Source: Pseudonocardia sp. DSM 110487
Lineage (GTDB): Bacteria; Actinomycetota; Actinomycetes; Mycobacteriales; Pseudonocardiaceae
DNA length: 64,000 bases
NCBI RefSeq assembly: GCF_019468565.1
Contig: NZ_CP080521.1
Coordinates: 5,704,001 to 5,768,000 of the forward strand
Direction: 5' to 3'
This document shows, piece after piece, positions 8,785 through 16,316 of the stretch. The notes beneath the pieces were generated by a model, which saw only the letters and a list, made by a program, of their open reading frames with translations, was not told the origin of the DNA and made no database searches. The position numbers were made by a program, and so were the translations under genes. Position 1 is the stretch's first letter. Each line of letters starts with the position of its first letter.

Positions 8785-10218
8785 GTGGCCGACCAGAGCC
8801 GTACATCACTTCCGAGCAAGTACCTGCCACCGGTCGAGTTCAGGGACCTGCCGGAACCGGTGCCGCTGCGGAAGGTCTCCGGGGCGAGCGTCATCATCCT
8901 GGCCACCGCCATCGGGTCCGGGGAGATCGTCCTCTGGCCCTACATCACCACGCAGGTCGGCTTCATCTTCATGTGGGCCGCGGTCGTCGGGTTCGCGATC
9001 CAGTTCTTCCTCAACATGGAGATCGAGCGCTACACGCTCGCCACCGGGGAGACCGCGATCACCGGCTTCGCCCGGTTCTGGAAGCCGTGGTGGTGGCTGT
9101 TCATCATCTTCGCGCTCTGCCAGAACTTCTGGCCCGGCTGGGCGACCGGCGCATCCACCGCGCTGACATTCGTGCTCGGAATGGGCGAGGGCGCACCGAT
9201 CGTTCCGATCACCATCGCGGCGCTCGTTGCCATCGGCATCACGCTCACCCTCTCCCCCGTTGTCTACCAGACGGTCGAGAAGATCCAGTTCGTGCTGGTC
9301 GCACTGATCATGCTCTTCGTCATCGTCGCGATCCCGGTGGCCACGACGGGCGAGGCCTGGGGCGCGCTCTTCACCGACGGCGTCGGCTTCCCGGTCGGGC
9401 AGGCCGGGCTGGACATCGCGCTGCTCCTCGGCGCGCTGGCATTCGCCGGCGCGGGCGGTGCGAACAACCTCGTGCAGAGCAACTACATCCGGGACAAGGG
9501 CATGGGGATGGGCAAGCACATGCCCAAGATCGTCTCCCCCATCACAGGGCACGAGGAGGCGAAGCCCTCACTCGGGTACATGTTCCCGACCGACGCCGAG
9601 AACATGCGGCGGTGGCGCGGCTGGTGGAGGGTCGCCAACTGGGAGCAGTTCATCACCTTCTTCCTCGTCGGGCTCCTGTCGCTCGTCATCATGGCGGTGC
9701 TGGCGTACTCGACGCTTCCGGTCGGCCAGGTGACGGAGCAGAACCTCGCCTTCCTGCGTCTCGAGGGACAGGCCCTCCAGGAGACCGTGGCACCGTGGTT
9801 CGGCACCGCCTTCTGGTTCACCGCGGTCATCACCCTGTTCTCGACCAACCTCGGGATCCTCGACTACACCAGCCGCCTGATCGCCGACCAGCTCAAGATC
9901 AACGCGCTGAAGGACAGCACGGTCTGGACCGAGAGCAGGATCTACGCCACCACCGTCTGGCTGATGATCATCGTGGGCTCGGTGATCCTGCTCTCGGGTG
10001 TCAGCCAGCCCTTCCTGCTGCTCGTGATCTCGTCCTCGATCGCGGGCGTGCAGATGTTCATCTACTCCGCACTGCTGATCCAGCTCAACCGCAAGGCGTT
10101 GCCGAAGGAACTGCAGATCGGAGGCGTGCGGCTGGCGGTGCTGGCCGTCTCGTTCCTCTTCTTCGGGTTCCTGTCGGTGCTACTCGTCCTCGACAGCCTC
10201 GGCGTCAGCATCGGATGA
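8785..10218 (+). CDS. Nramp-family-like transporter with altered metal site
   Basis: The 477-residue product has about 11 hydrophobic segments and the Nramp/LeuT-fold look. GTG 8785 follows AAGGAGG at 8773-8779. In classical Nramp manganese/iron transporters helix 1 carries DPGN and helix 6 carries MPH. Here helix 1 reads ATAIGSGEIVLWPY (GSGE near 44-47) and the sixth-helix region reads AGAGGANNLVQ near 220, so the usual metal ligands are missing. The long hydrophilic loop after helix 6 contains GMGMGKHMP. It may carry another ion or solute, as Nramp-related proteins do. A 30-codon membrane peptide follows after three bases. Confidence 0.75.
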   Translation: MADQSRTSLPSKYLPPVEFRDLPEPVPLRKVSGASVIILATAIGSGEIVLWPYITTQVGFIFMWAAVVGFAIQFFLNMEIERYTLATGETAITGFARFWKPWWWLFIIFALCQNFWPGWATGASTALTFVLGMGEGAPIVPITIAALVAIGITLTLSPVVYQTVEKIQFVLVALIMLFVIVAIPVATTGEAWGALFTDGVGFPVGQAGLDIALLLGALAFAGAGGANNLVQSNYIRDKGMGMGKHMPKIVSPITGHEEAKPSLGYMFPTDAENMRRWRGWWRVANWEQFITFFLVGLLSLVIMAVLAYSTLPVGQVTEQNLAFLRLEGQALQETVAPWFGTAFWFTAVITLFSTNLGILDYTSRLIADQLKINALKDSTVWTESRIYATTVWLMIIVGSVILLSGVSQPFLLLVISSSIAGVQMFIYSALLIQLNRKALPKELQIGGVRLAVLAVSFLFFGFLSVLLVLDSLGVSIG

Positions 10219-10221
10219 TCC

Positions 10222-10314
10222 GTGCTCAAACGGCTGTGGCTGCGCATTGTGGTGGCGCTCGCGATCTGGATGGTGCTGCTCGCCCTCATGTGGGCGGTCG
10301 GCATCATCGGTTGA
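10222..10314 (+). CDS. 30-residue single-helix membrane peptide
   Basis: Three bases after the transporter stop, GTG 10222 opens 30 codons ending in TGA 10312-10314. The peptide has a basic start (LKRLWLR) and then one continuous hydrophobic helix (VVALAIWMVLLALMWAVGII). This positive-inside topology is that of a genuine small membrane protein, and chance would rarely give so clean a helix right after the transporter stop. No separate ribosome site is visible, so translation would be coupled to the transporter. It may be a small subunit or regulator of the transporter. It is too short for most gene finders. Confidence 0.55.
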   Translation: MLKRLWLRIVVALAIWMVLLALMWAVGIIG

Positions 10315-10353
10315 TCTCGTGAGCGGTTGATCTCGCGGCGGTCGATCTCACGT
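10308..10353. repeat. Three imperfect 15-16 bp direct repeats
   Basis: CGGTTGATCTCG occurs at 10308 and 10324, and CGGTCGATCTCA at 10339, spaced 16 and 15 bases apart. They lie between the small membrane gene and the convergent AraC gene. They could bind a regulator or be the product of slippage. Function unknown. Confidence 0.6.
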
Positions 10354-10354
10354 G

Positions 10355-11296
10355 TCAGGTCTGGCGCACCTGCGTCGGTGTGCAACCGAAGCGCGCACGG
10401 AACGCGCGGGTGAAATGTGCCTGCGAAGCGAACGCCCAGCGGCTGGCGATGTCGGCGATGCGGTGCTCCGCCATGTGGGGAGACGTGAGATCGGCCCGGG
10501 CGCCGTCGAGCCGCCGGTCGTGGACGTACTGCGACACCGTCGTGCCCTCGGCCGCGAAGGCCCGGTTGAGATGGCGGGAGGTCACCCCCACGGCGCGGGC
10601 GACCTGCTCCGTGCACAGTGAAGGGTCGGTCAGATGCTCCGCCACGAACATCTTGGCCGCCATCAGCCGACTGGTGCTCACGACGGTCCCGCTCCCCGTC
10701 GTCATCATCTGCAGGAGGTCGAGTATCTGGTCGGACATGCCCTCCGAGTAGGTGGCCACATCCTCCACCGTCCGTGACAACGTGGTGCGCAACGTCCGCG
10801 CCACCAGCGCGGCAGACCCCGGACCGGAACCGGCGATCCGCAGCGGCCGCCCGAGATCGACCCGGCCGCACCGCTCCACCCACAGCGCCCGCGGAACGTC
10901 GAGCAGCAACTGACGCATCCCGGACCCGAAGCCGAACAGGTAGGGCTGGTCGGTGTCGTAGACCACGACGTCGCCCGCGACGAGCGGCACGCACTCCCCG
11001 GCCTGGTAGAAGAACGCATCTCCTTCGAGAAGCAGCGAGGCGAAGGTGGCGTCCTTGGGGAACTGCCGGACCGTCGTGGGCGCCCGCTCGATCACGTGGG
11101 CGTTGCCCGCGATGTCGGCCAACCGGTACCCGCCCAGATCGAGGTTGAGCTCCTTCGCGACCAAGCCCTCCGGAGCGTAGGTCGAGCAGGTGAGACCCAC
11201 GAGAGCGTCGGCGTTGTGCTGCTCCCAGAAGGCCACCCTGTCCGCTGGCTCGACCACCGAGGTGGACGCCGACGACACCACCACGGGTAGGGGCAC
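10355..11296 (-). CDS. AraC-family regulator with AraC_binding_2-type sensor domain
   Basis: The 313-residue product has a C-terminal double HTH: LCTEQVARAVGVTSRHLNRAF near 235-255, and IADIASRWAFASQAHFTRAFRARFG with the AraC signature near 280-304. The N-terminal ~190 residues (RQFPKDATFASLLLEG, GDVVVYDTDQPYLF) resemble the cupin-like sensor domain of NphR- or FeaR-type activators of aromatic-compound genes. It lies 66 bases downstream of the aryl-ketone-like operon on the same strand, so it may control that operon. No operator was recognised. ATG 11296 follows GGAGGT, a good ribosome site. Confidence 0.85.
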   Translation of the reverse strand: MPLPVVVSSASTSVVEPADRVAFWEQHNADALVGLTCSTYAPEGLVAKELNLDLGGYRLADIAGNAHVIERAPTTVRQFPKDATFASLLLEGDAFFYQAGECVPLVAGDVVVYDTDQPYLFGFGSGMRQLLLDVPRALWVERCGRVDLGRPLRIAGSGPGSAALVARTLRTTLSRTVEDVATYSEGMSDQILDLLQMMTTGSGTVVSTSRLMAAKMFVAEHLTDPSLCTEQVARAVGVTSRHLNRAFAAEGTTVSQYVHDRRLDGARADLTSPHMAEHRIADIASRWAFASQAHFTRAFRARFGCTPTQVRQT

Positions 11297-11362
11297 GACA
11301 CCTCCATTGGCCGTTCTCGCGCCCGGCGACCCTACCCGACGCCGCTTCGCCCCGGGAGGGTT

Positions 11363-12091
11363 TCAGGTGGTCAGATAGCCTCCGTCGACGGGCAGCACCA
11401 CCCCGGTCACGTAGGACGCCGCGGGAGAAGCCAGGAACACCACGACCTCGGCGACGTCGTCGGGGCTGCCCCAGCGACCGAACGGCATCCGGCCGAGGAT
11501 CGTCGCGCTCGCGGTGGCGTCGGCCTGCAGGCCCTGCGACAGCGGGGTGTCGATCCAGCCGGGAGCCACCGAGTTGACCCGGATCCCTTCTTTTGCGTAC
11601 TCGGCGGCCAGCGACCTGGTCAGCTGTACGACGCCGCCCTTGCTGGCGCTGTACGCCGGCCGGTCAGCGGCTCCGAAGAAGCTGTACATGGACGCCGTCG
11701 TCACGATGCTGCCGCCGGTCCGGGCGAGCAAGGGGCGCGCGGCCTCGGCGGCGCGCATCGTGGCTACGAGGTTGACCGCGATGACTCCGGCGAAGTCGTC
11801 GAGGTCGTACTCACTACGGTCCCGGCTGATTCCGGCGCAGCAGAACAGCACGTCGAGCGCGGGCAGGACGGCGATCGCCGCGCGGAACGCCGCATCGTCG
11901 GTCACGTCGACCTCGGTGACCGTCACGCCCTCGTGATGCGGAGCATGCGGGCCGTCCGCGGCCAGACCCAGCGCGTGCACGGTCGCGCCGAGCCGGGCGA
12001 ATCGCACCGCGGCCGCAGCTCCGATTCCGGACGTGCCACCCGTGACCACCACGGTCTTGCCTGCAAACAGGCCCGGCTGCCAGCTCAACAT
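11363..12091 (-). CDS. Short-chain dehydrogenase/reductase
   Basis: The 242-residue product is a classical SDR: cofactor loop TGGTSGIG near 14-21, NAD(P) acidic-loop segment, CCAG in place of NNAG, catalytic Ser in TTASMYS, and YSASK with the catalytic Tyr and Lys. The C-terminus PVDGGYL is the usual family ending. It probably oxidises or reduces an alcohol/ketone intermediate. Its ATG 12091 overlaps the end of the alcohol dehydrogenase gene by seven bases, making it the last gene of a four-gene operon with the cupin dioxygenase and the MFS permease. Exact substrate unknown. Confidence 0.85.
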   Translation of the reverse strand: MLSWQPGLFAGKTVVVTGGTSGIGAAAAVRFARLGATVHALGLAADGPHAPHHEGVTVTEVDVTDDAAFRAAIAVLPALDVLFCCAGISRDRSEYDLDDFAGVIAVNLVATMRAAEAARPLLARTGGSIVTTASMYSFFGAADRPAYSASKGGVVQLTRSLAAEYAKEGIRVNSVAPGWIDTPLSQGLQADATASATILGRMPFGRWGSPDDVAEVVVFLASPAASYVTGVVLPVDGGYLTT

Positions 12092-13152
12092 GCCTCCCCG
12101 CCGCAGCGCACAAGCGTCTTGACCCCGCGGCCGCCTTCGGTCGCCATCCGCAACAGCGCCGCCGGGGCGTCGGCCAGCGCCACCACATCCGTGACGAGTG
12201 CGCCCAGATCGAGCCGGCCTCCCGCCAGCAGTCCGATCAGCTCGTCGTGGCAGTCCCGGTAACCGACGCTGGTCGAGATCCGCAGCTCGGCGTTGACCAT
12301 GTCCAGCGCCGGCACGCACAACCGGTCGGCCAGGCCGAGCAGCATCAGCTCACCGCCAGGCCTCAGGCAGGCCAGCGCCTGGTCGAACGCGGCCTGGGCC
12401 CCGACGACCTCGAAGGCCACGTGCACGCCGCCGGACAGCCTGCGGACCGTGGACACCACGTCCTCGTCCGGACCGAGCACCGTGGATGCGCCGAACCGGA
12501 CGGCGAGCTCCCGACGCGCCGGCACCGGATCGATGCCGACCACGAGCTCCACACCGGCTTCCCGCAGCATCGCGCACACGAGGATCCCCACCGGACCCAG
12601 CCCCACCACGAGCGCCGACGACCCCGCGTCGACGGTCGAGCGCCGCACCGCGTGAAGCGCCACTGCCGCGGGCTCCAGCACCGCGGCGGCGGCGAGATCC
12701 GTGCCGTCCGGCAGGGGATGCACCATGTAGGCGGGCACCAGGACGTACTCCGCGAGCCCTCCGTCGCCCATCAGACCCGCGAAACCGAAGCCGTCGCACA
12801 CCTCGTAGCGGCCCTCCCCGCACGCGACGCACCTCCCGCACCTGTAGTTGGGCTCCACGGCCACCGGGGTACCAACCGCGACATCCGCGGCCGCGCCGAC
12901 CGCGACAACCGTGCCCGAGAACTCGTGGCCCAGTGTCAACGGCGCCACTGCTCCCGAGATCGGGTGCGGCCGCGAGACCGGGATCCCGTGCGGGCCGTCC
13001 TTCACCTCGTGCAGATCGCTCCCGCACACCCCGCAGTAGGCGACGGCCACCAGTACCTCATCGGGGGCCGGCGACGGGAGCTCGACGGTCTCCAGCCGGA
13101 CATCACCCGGACCGTGCCATCGCACGGCCCGAGTCCGCGACGGGCGGCTCAC
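12085..13152 (-). CDS. Zinc-dependent alcohol dehydrogenase (butanediol dehydrogenase-like)
   Basis: The 355-residue product is a medium-chain zinc dehydrogenase. The catalytic zinc ligands Cys40 and His76-Glu77 (GHEFSG) and the four structural-zinc cysteines C105, C108, C111 and C119 are all present. GLGPVG begins the Rossmann fold. The sequence YCGVCGSDLHEVKDGP resembles (R,R)-butanediol dehydrogenases. It starts at GTG 13152, overlapping the upstream permease by four bases (GTGA), which indicates translational coupling. In context it probably oxidises a hydroxy intermediate from aryl-ketone or diol breakdown. Confidence 0.87.
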   Translation of the reverse strand: MSRPSRTRAVRWHGPGDVRLETVELPSPAPDEVLVAVAYCGVCGSDLHEVKDGPHGIPVSRPHPISGAVAPLTLGHEFSGTVVAVGAAADVAVGTPVAVEPNYRCGRCVACGEGRYEVCDGFGFAGLMGDGGLAEYVLVPAYMVHPLPDGTDLAAAAVLEPAAVALHAVRRSTVDAGSSALVVGLGPVGILVCAMLREAGVELVVGIDPVPARRELAVRFGASTVLGPDEDVVSTVRRLSGGVHVAFEVVGAQAAFDQALACLRPGGELMLLGLADRLCVPALDMVNAELRISTSVGYRDCHDELIGLLAGGRLDLGALVTDVVALADAPAALLRMATEGGRGVKTLVRCGGEAC

Positions 13153-14462
13153 GCGGTCGCACCCCGCCGCGCACGCCGTTCCAGCACCGCCGGTGCCGTT
13201 TCCACCAGCAGGAGGCTGAGCAGCACGACGACGACCGCAGCGCCGGACGAGACGAGCATCGAGGCACCGAGCCCGAAGCTGTCGGACAGGACTCCCGCGA
13301 GCGACGGCGCCACGAAGCCTCCGACGATCTCACCGGTGCCCATGATCAGGCCGAGCGCCGTGGCCATGACCCCGCGCGGAACCGTCTCCGCGGGAATGGT
13401 GGCCATGAACAGCGTGAAGCAGCCCAGGCCGGTGTAGGTGACGACGAGCGCGGCGAACAACAGCGCCGGTGAGGCGATAGCGATGATCGCCAGCGGCGAC
13501 AGTGCGGCCAGCAGCGAGAACACGATCATCGCGGATCTGCGGCCGATCCGGTCCGAGATGCCGGGAACCAGCGCACCCCACAAGACCCACGCGACGCCGA
13601 CGCCGCTCAGCACGAAGCCGAGCTCACCGGGCCCGAAGCCCTTCACCTCCGCGAGGTAGAGCGGCGTGAACGTCTGCGTCGTCGTGAACCACGTCAGGTA
13701 GAACACGGCGATGATCAGACACACCAGCACGTTCCGGCTGCGCAGCGCCGCCAGGCGGCCACCGGCCACCCGGATGTCCGGCACGTCGGCGTCCATCGCG
13801 GCGGTTGCCGGATGGCGCAGCCGCAGGTCGCGCACGAGCCTGAGCACGAGTACCGCCATGATCAGCCCGGGGATCACGGTGGCGTAGAACGCGGTCCGCC
13901 AGCCGAACGACTCCGCGAGCCACACCGTCACGATCGGCCCGACGATCCCGCCGAGCAGTCCCGCGGACGACCCCTGCAGGAGGCCCATGTTCAGGCCGCG
14001 CCGATGCGGGGTCGACGAATGCAGCATCATCGGCTGCGACAGCGGCAGCACGGCGCCCTCGGCCGCCCCCATCAACGCGCGGAACAGCAACAGGCTCGCG
14101 AGGCCGCCCACGATTCCCGACAGCGCCGAGAAGAGCGTGAACATCACGATGGCCCCGAGCAGCAATGGCTTGCGCCGGTCGATCCGGTCCGACAGGAACC
14201 CGATCGAGATGCCCGCGATGGCCCAGGTGAGGGCCGGGACACCGCCGAGCAGGCCGACCTGGGCGTTGTTCAGCCCGAGCTCGTCCTTGAAGAACGGGGT
14301 CAGGAAGTTCAGCGCGAGCCGGTCGAAGAACACGAATCCGAAGGTGCTGAACAGCACCGCCAGCAGGACGTTCTCGTAGTGGCCGCCACGCGGCGGCGGC
14401 TGATAGTCCGCGGTGTCCGTCGTCCCCTTCTGCATGGCGATCACCGGCTCCTCGGCCGTCAT
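13149..14462 (-). CDS. MFS permease, aromatic or organic acid type
   Basis: The 437-residue product has 12 predicted membrane helices in two groups of six. The MFS motif A appears as GFLSDRIDRRKPLLLG after helix 2 and again as GISDRIGRRSAMIV in the second half. FFDRLALNFLTPFF in helix 1 contains an Asp, as in aromatic acid:H+ symporters. The gene starts at ATG 14462 and overlaps the cupin dioxygenase gene by four bases. It is probably the uptake system for the compound degraded by this operon. Confidence 0.85.
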   Translation of the reverse strand: MTAEEPVIAMQKGTTDTADYQPPPRGGHYENVLLAVLFSTFGFVFFDRLALNFLTPFFKDELGLNNAQVGLLGGVPALTWAIAGISIGFLSDRIDRRKPLLLGAIVMFTLFSALSGIVGGLASLLLFRALMGAAEGAVLPLSQPMMLHSSTPHRRGLNMGLLQGSSAGLLGGIVGPIVTVWLAESFGWRTAFYATVIPGLIMAVLVLRLVRDLRLRHPATAAMDADVPDIRVAGGRLAALRSRNVLVCLIIAVFYLTWFTTTQTFTPLYLAEVKGFGPGELGFVLSGVGVAWVLWGALVPGISDRIGRRSAMIVFSLLAALSPLAIIAIASPALLFAALVVTYTGLGCFTLFMATIPAETVPRGVMATALGLIMGTGEIVGGFVAPSLAGVLSDSFGLGASMLVSSGAAVVVVLLSLLLVETAPAVLERRARRGATA

Positions 14463-14992
14463 CGGATGAGCCCGTCGATGTAGTCGGCGCCGATGCCCAC
14501 CTCGTCGTAGTGCTCGCGGCACAGTGCGAGGTAGTCGTGCACGTCGAAGTAGCCGTTGCCGTTCCCGTCCTCGTCCAGCCAGACCAGCGGGCCCTTCACG
14601 ACGAAGAAGCAGCGCATCGGCTCCTCCGACTCGTACGCGACGAGCGTGTGGCCCTCTCCCGGGGTCTCGTAGACGAACGAGCCCGCCGTGGCGGTCCAGG
14701 GCTGCTCGAGGTAGCCCCAGTTGCCGCTGATCGTGTAGGCGAACACCTCGTGCGGGTGGTAGTGCCGGTTCACCAGGCCGGCCGAGCGGGCCCACAGCAC
14801 GTCCGCCCACCGGTTGTCCCGGGGCGAGATCCACAACGGCCGGGAGCCGACGGTCGGGCTCAACGGCGCGTAGTAGCGCTCGTCGTCGACGGGGGCGAAC
14901 TGGTGGAAGACCTCCGGCTGCGCGTCCGGCTTCAGCGCGTTCGCGATCGGCTTCAGGTCACGCCAGAACTCGGTGCCCGGTTCGTTCGGCAT
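14459..14992 (-). CDS. Cupin dioxygenase, 2,4'-dihydroxyacetophenone dioxygenase-like
   Basis: The 177-residue product is a small cupin with the metal-site pattern NRHYHPHE at 75-82 (His77, His79) and a third likely ligand, His115, in PGEGHTLV. Its length and the WISPRDNRWADVLW and FFVVKGPLVWLD segments recall 2,4'-dihydroxyacetophenone dioxygenase, an iron enzyme that cleaves the C-C bond of an alpha-hydroxy aryl ketone. ATG 14992 has GAAGGAG upstream. It is the first gene of the operon with an MFS permease, zinc dehydrogenase and SDR, which fits catabolism of a hydroxylated aryl ketone. The family call is by motif recall. Confidence 0.72.
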   Translation of the reverse strand: MPNEPGTEFWRDLKPIANALKPDAQPEVFHQFAPVDDERYYAPLSPTVGSRPLWISPRDNRWADVLWARSAGLVNRHYHPHEVFAYTISGNWGYLEQPWTATAGSFVYETPGEGHTLVAYESEEPMRCFFVVKGPLVWLDEDGNGNGYFDVHDYLALCREHYDEVGIGADYIDGLIR

Positions 14993-15127
14993 GTGCTCGA
15001 CTCCTTCGGTGAGCTGGGCGGCGGTCGGCATCCCACGCGGAGTCAAGCCGAGGGCCGAACCGCTCGTCTTCCTCGCACCGGACACGCCCTTTGCCTAATC
15101 CGGACGCTCTCAGCGTCGGTTCAGCGA

Positions 15128-15169
15128 TCCGGTCGCAGTGTGGGTGTCGCCCACCGCACTGCGACCGGA
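15128..15169. promoter_or_regulatory. Perfect 13-bp inverted repeat upstream of the acyltransferase
   Basis: TCCGGTCGCAGTG (15128-15140) pairs perfectly with CACTGCGACCGGA (15157-15169). The 16-base loop contains a second nested stem, TGGG (15141-15144) with CCCA (15150-15153). It ends seven bases before the acyltransferase ATG and covers the normal ribosome-site region. It could be an operator, an attenuator or a translation-blocking hairpin. Confidence 0.7.
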
Positions 15170-15176
15170 AGGACCC

Positions 15177-16265
15177 ATGCCGACCCTGCAGGCCCGCTTC
15201 GACCCGCGGCGCAACGGCTTCGACGCGCTGCGGGTGCTGTTCGCCGTGCTCGTGGCGCTCGGCCACGGCATCTCCGCCCACGCCGGTGCGCAGCCGCGGA
15301 TCGGTCAGTCGGGGATCGGCGACTTCGCCGTCGACGGGTTCTTCGTCCTCAGCGGATTCCTGGTCACGCGCAGCTGGTTGCGGCTGGAGTCGTTCCCGCG
15401 CTTCGCATGGCACCGGTTCCTGCGGATCATGCCCGGCTTCTGGGTGTGCCTCGTCGTGGTCGCGTTCGTCGCGGCGCCGGTCGCGGCCGTGCTGCAGGGC
15501 ATGTCACCGCTGCAGGCATTCACCGGAACGCCGTCGGCGTGGAACTTCGTGTTCCAGAACGCCGGCCTGCTGATCGTCCACTTCGACATCGCCGGCATCC
15601 TCGCCGACCTGCCGAAGGAGAACAGCTTCAACGGGGCGTTGTGGACGCTCGTGTTCGAGGCGTTCTGCTACGCGATCGTCGGTGTGCTCGGCGCGCTCGG
15701 GCTGCTGCGCCGCAGGCCGGCGCTCGTGCCGGTGGCCGCCGCCGTGCTCCTCGCGCTCACGGCGATGCAGGAGGCCGGGCTCCCGGTACTGCTCAACGAC
15801 CGGGTGATCCGGCTCGTCCTGATGTTCCTGCTGGGTGCCGCCGCGTACCTGTACGCCGACCGCATCCCGCTGCGCGGCGACCTGGCGGCAGGCGCGGTGG
15901 GCCTGTTCCTGGTGAGCCTGGCGCTGTTCGACGACTACCGGGTGCTGGGCGCGGTGCCGTTCGGCTACCTCTGCCTGTGGCTCGGCACGCGCTTCGCGTG
16001 GCGGATGCGCGCGGACCTGTCGTACGGCATCTACATCTACCACTGGCCACTGCAGCAGATCCTGGTGCTGACCGCGCTGGGCACCGCTCCCGCGGCGGTG
16101 TTCGTGCCGGCCTCGATCGCGCTCGCGCTGCTGCCCGCAGCGGCGTCCTGGTATCTGGTGGAGCGACCGGCCCTGCGCCACAAGGACAGCCCGCTGCCCG
16201 ACCGCCTCGCCGAGCACCTCGTGACGGCGCTCGCACCCACCCCGGACCGCCTCCGGCGGTCGTGA
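15177..16265 (+). CDS. Acyltransferase family 3 membrane protein
   Basis: The 362-residue product has about ten membrane helices and the acyltransferase-3 features: basic FDALRVLFAVLVALGHG at the first helix with the conserved His, and DGFFVLSGFLVTRSW shortly after. SYGIYIYHWPLQQ near 280 is the usual late motif, and LVERPALR closes the domain. Such enzymes O-acylate sugars or lipids at the membrane. ATG 15177 is preceded by GGAAGG; an in-frame GTG 15138 lies inside the upstream hairpin and is less likely. Nearby sugar genes on both strands suggest modification of a surface glycan. Confidence 0.88.
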   Translation: MPTLQARFDPRRNGFDALRVLFAVLVALGHGISAHAGAQPRIGQSGIGDFAVDGFFVLSGFLVTRSWLRLESFPRFAWHRFLRIMPGFWVCLVVVAFVAAPVAAVLQGMSPLQAFTGTPSAWNFVFQNAGLLIVHFDIAGILADLPKENSFNGALWTLVFEAFCYAIVGVLGALGLLRRRPALVPVAAAVLLALTAMQEAGLPVLLNDRVIRLVLMFLLGAAAYLYADRIPLRGDLAAGAVGLFLVSLALFDDYRVLGAVPFGYLCLWLGTRFAWRMRADLSYGIYIYHWPLQQILVLTALGTAPAAVFVPASIALALLPAAASWYLVERPALRHKDSPLPDRLAEHLVTALAPTPDRLRRS

Positions 16266-16302
16266 GTGGATACGCGCGCTATGGCTCGCGTATCCACTCA
16301 CG
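16261..16302. terminator. 16-bp palindromic terminator between convergent genes
   Basis: CGTGAGTGGATACGCG (16261-16276) and its exact complement at 16287-16302 form a hairpin with a 10-base loop. It overlaps the acyltransferase stop and lies just before the end of the convergent methyltransferase gene, so it could end both transcripts. There is no U-tract, as is common in high-GC actinobacteria. Confidence 0.75.
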
Positions 16303-16316
16303 ACCCCGGAGGGGCG

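Noticed and set aside
10308..10353. CRISPR-like array
   Set aside because: Three degenerate 15-base units without spacers; no Cas genes.
12247..13437. 396-codon plus-strand frame opposite the alcohol dehydrogenase and MFS genes
   Set aside because: Low-complexity, His/Arg-rich antisense frame. The minus-strand dehydrogenase has all zinc ligands.
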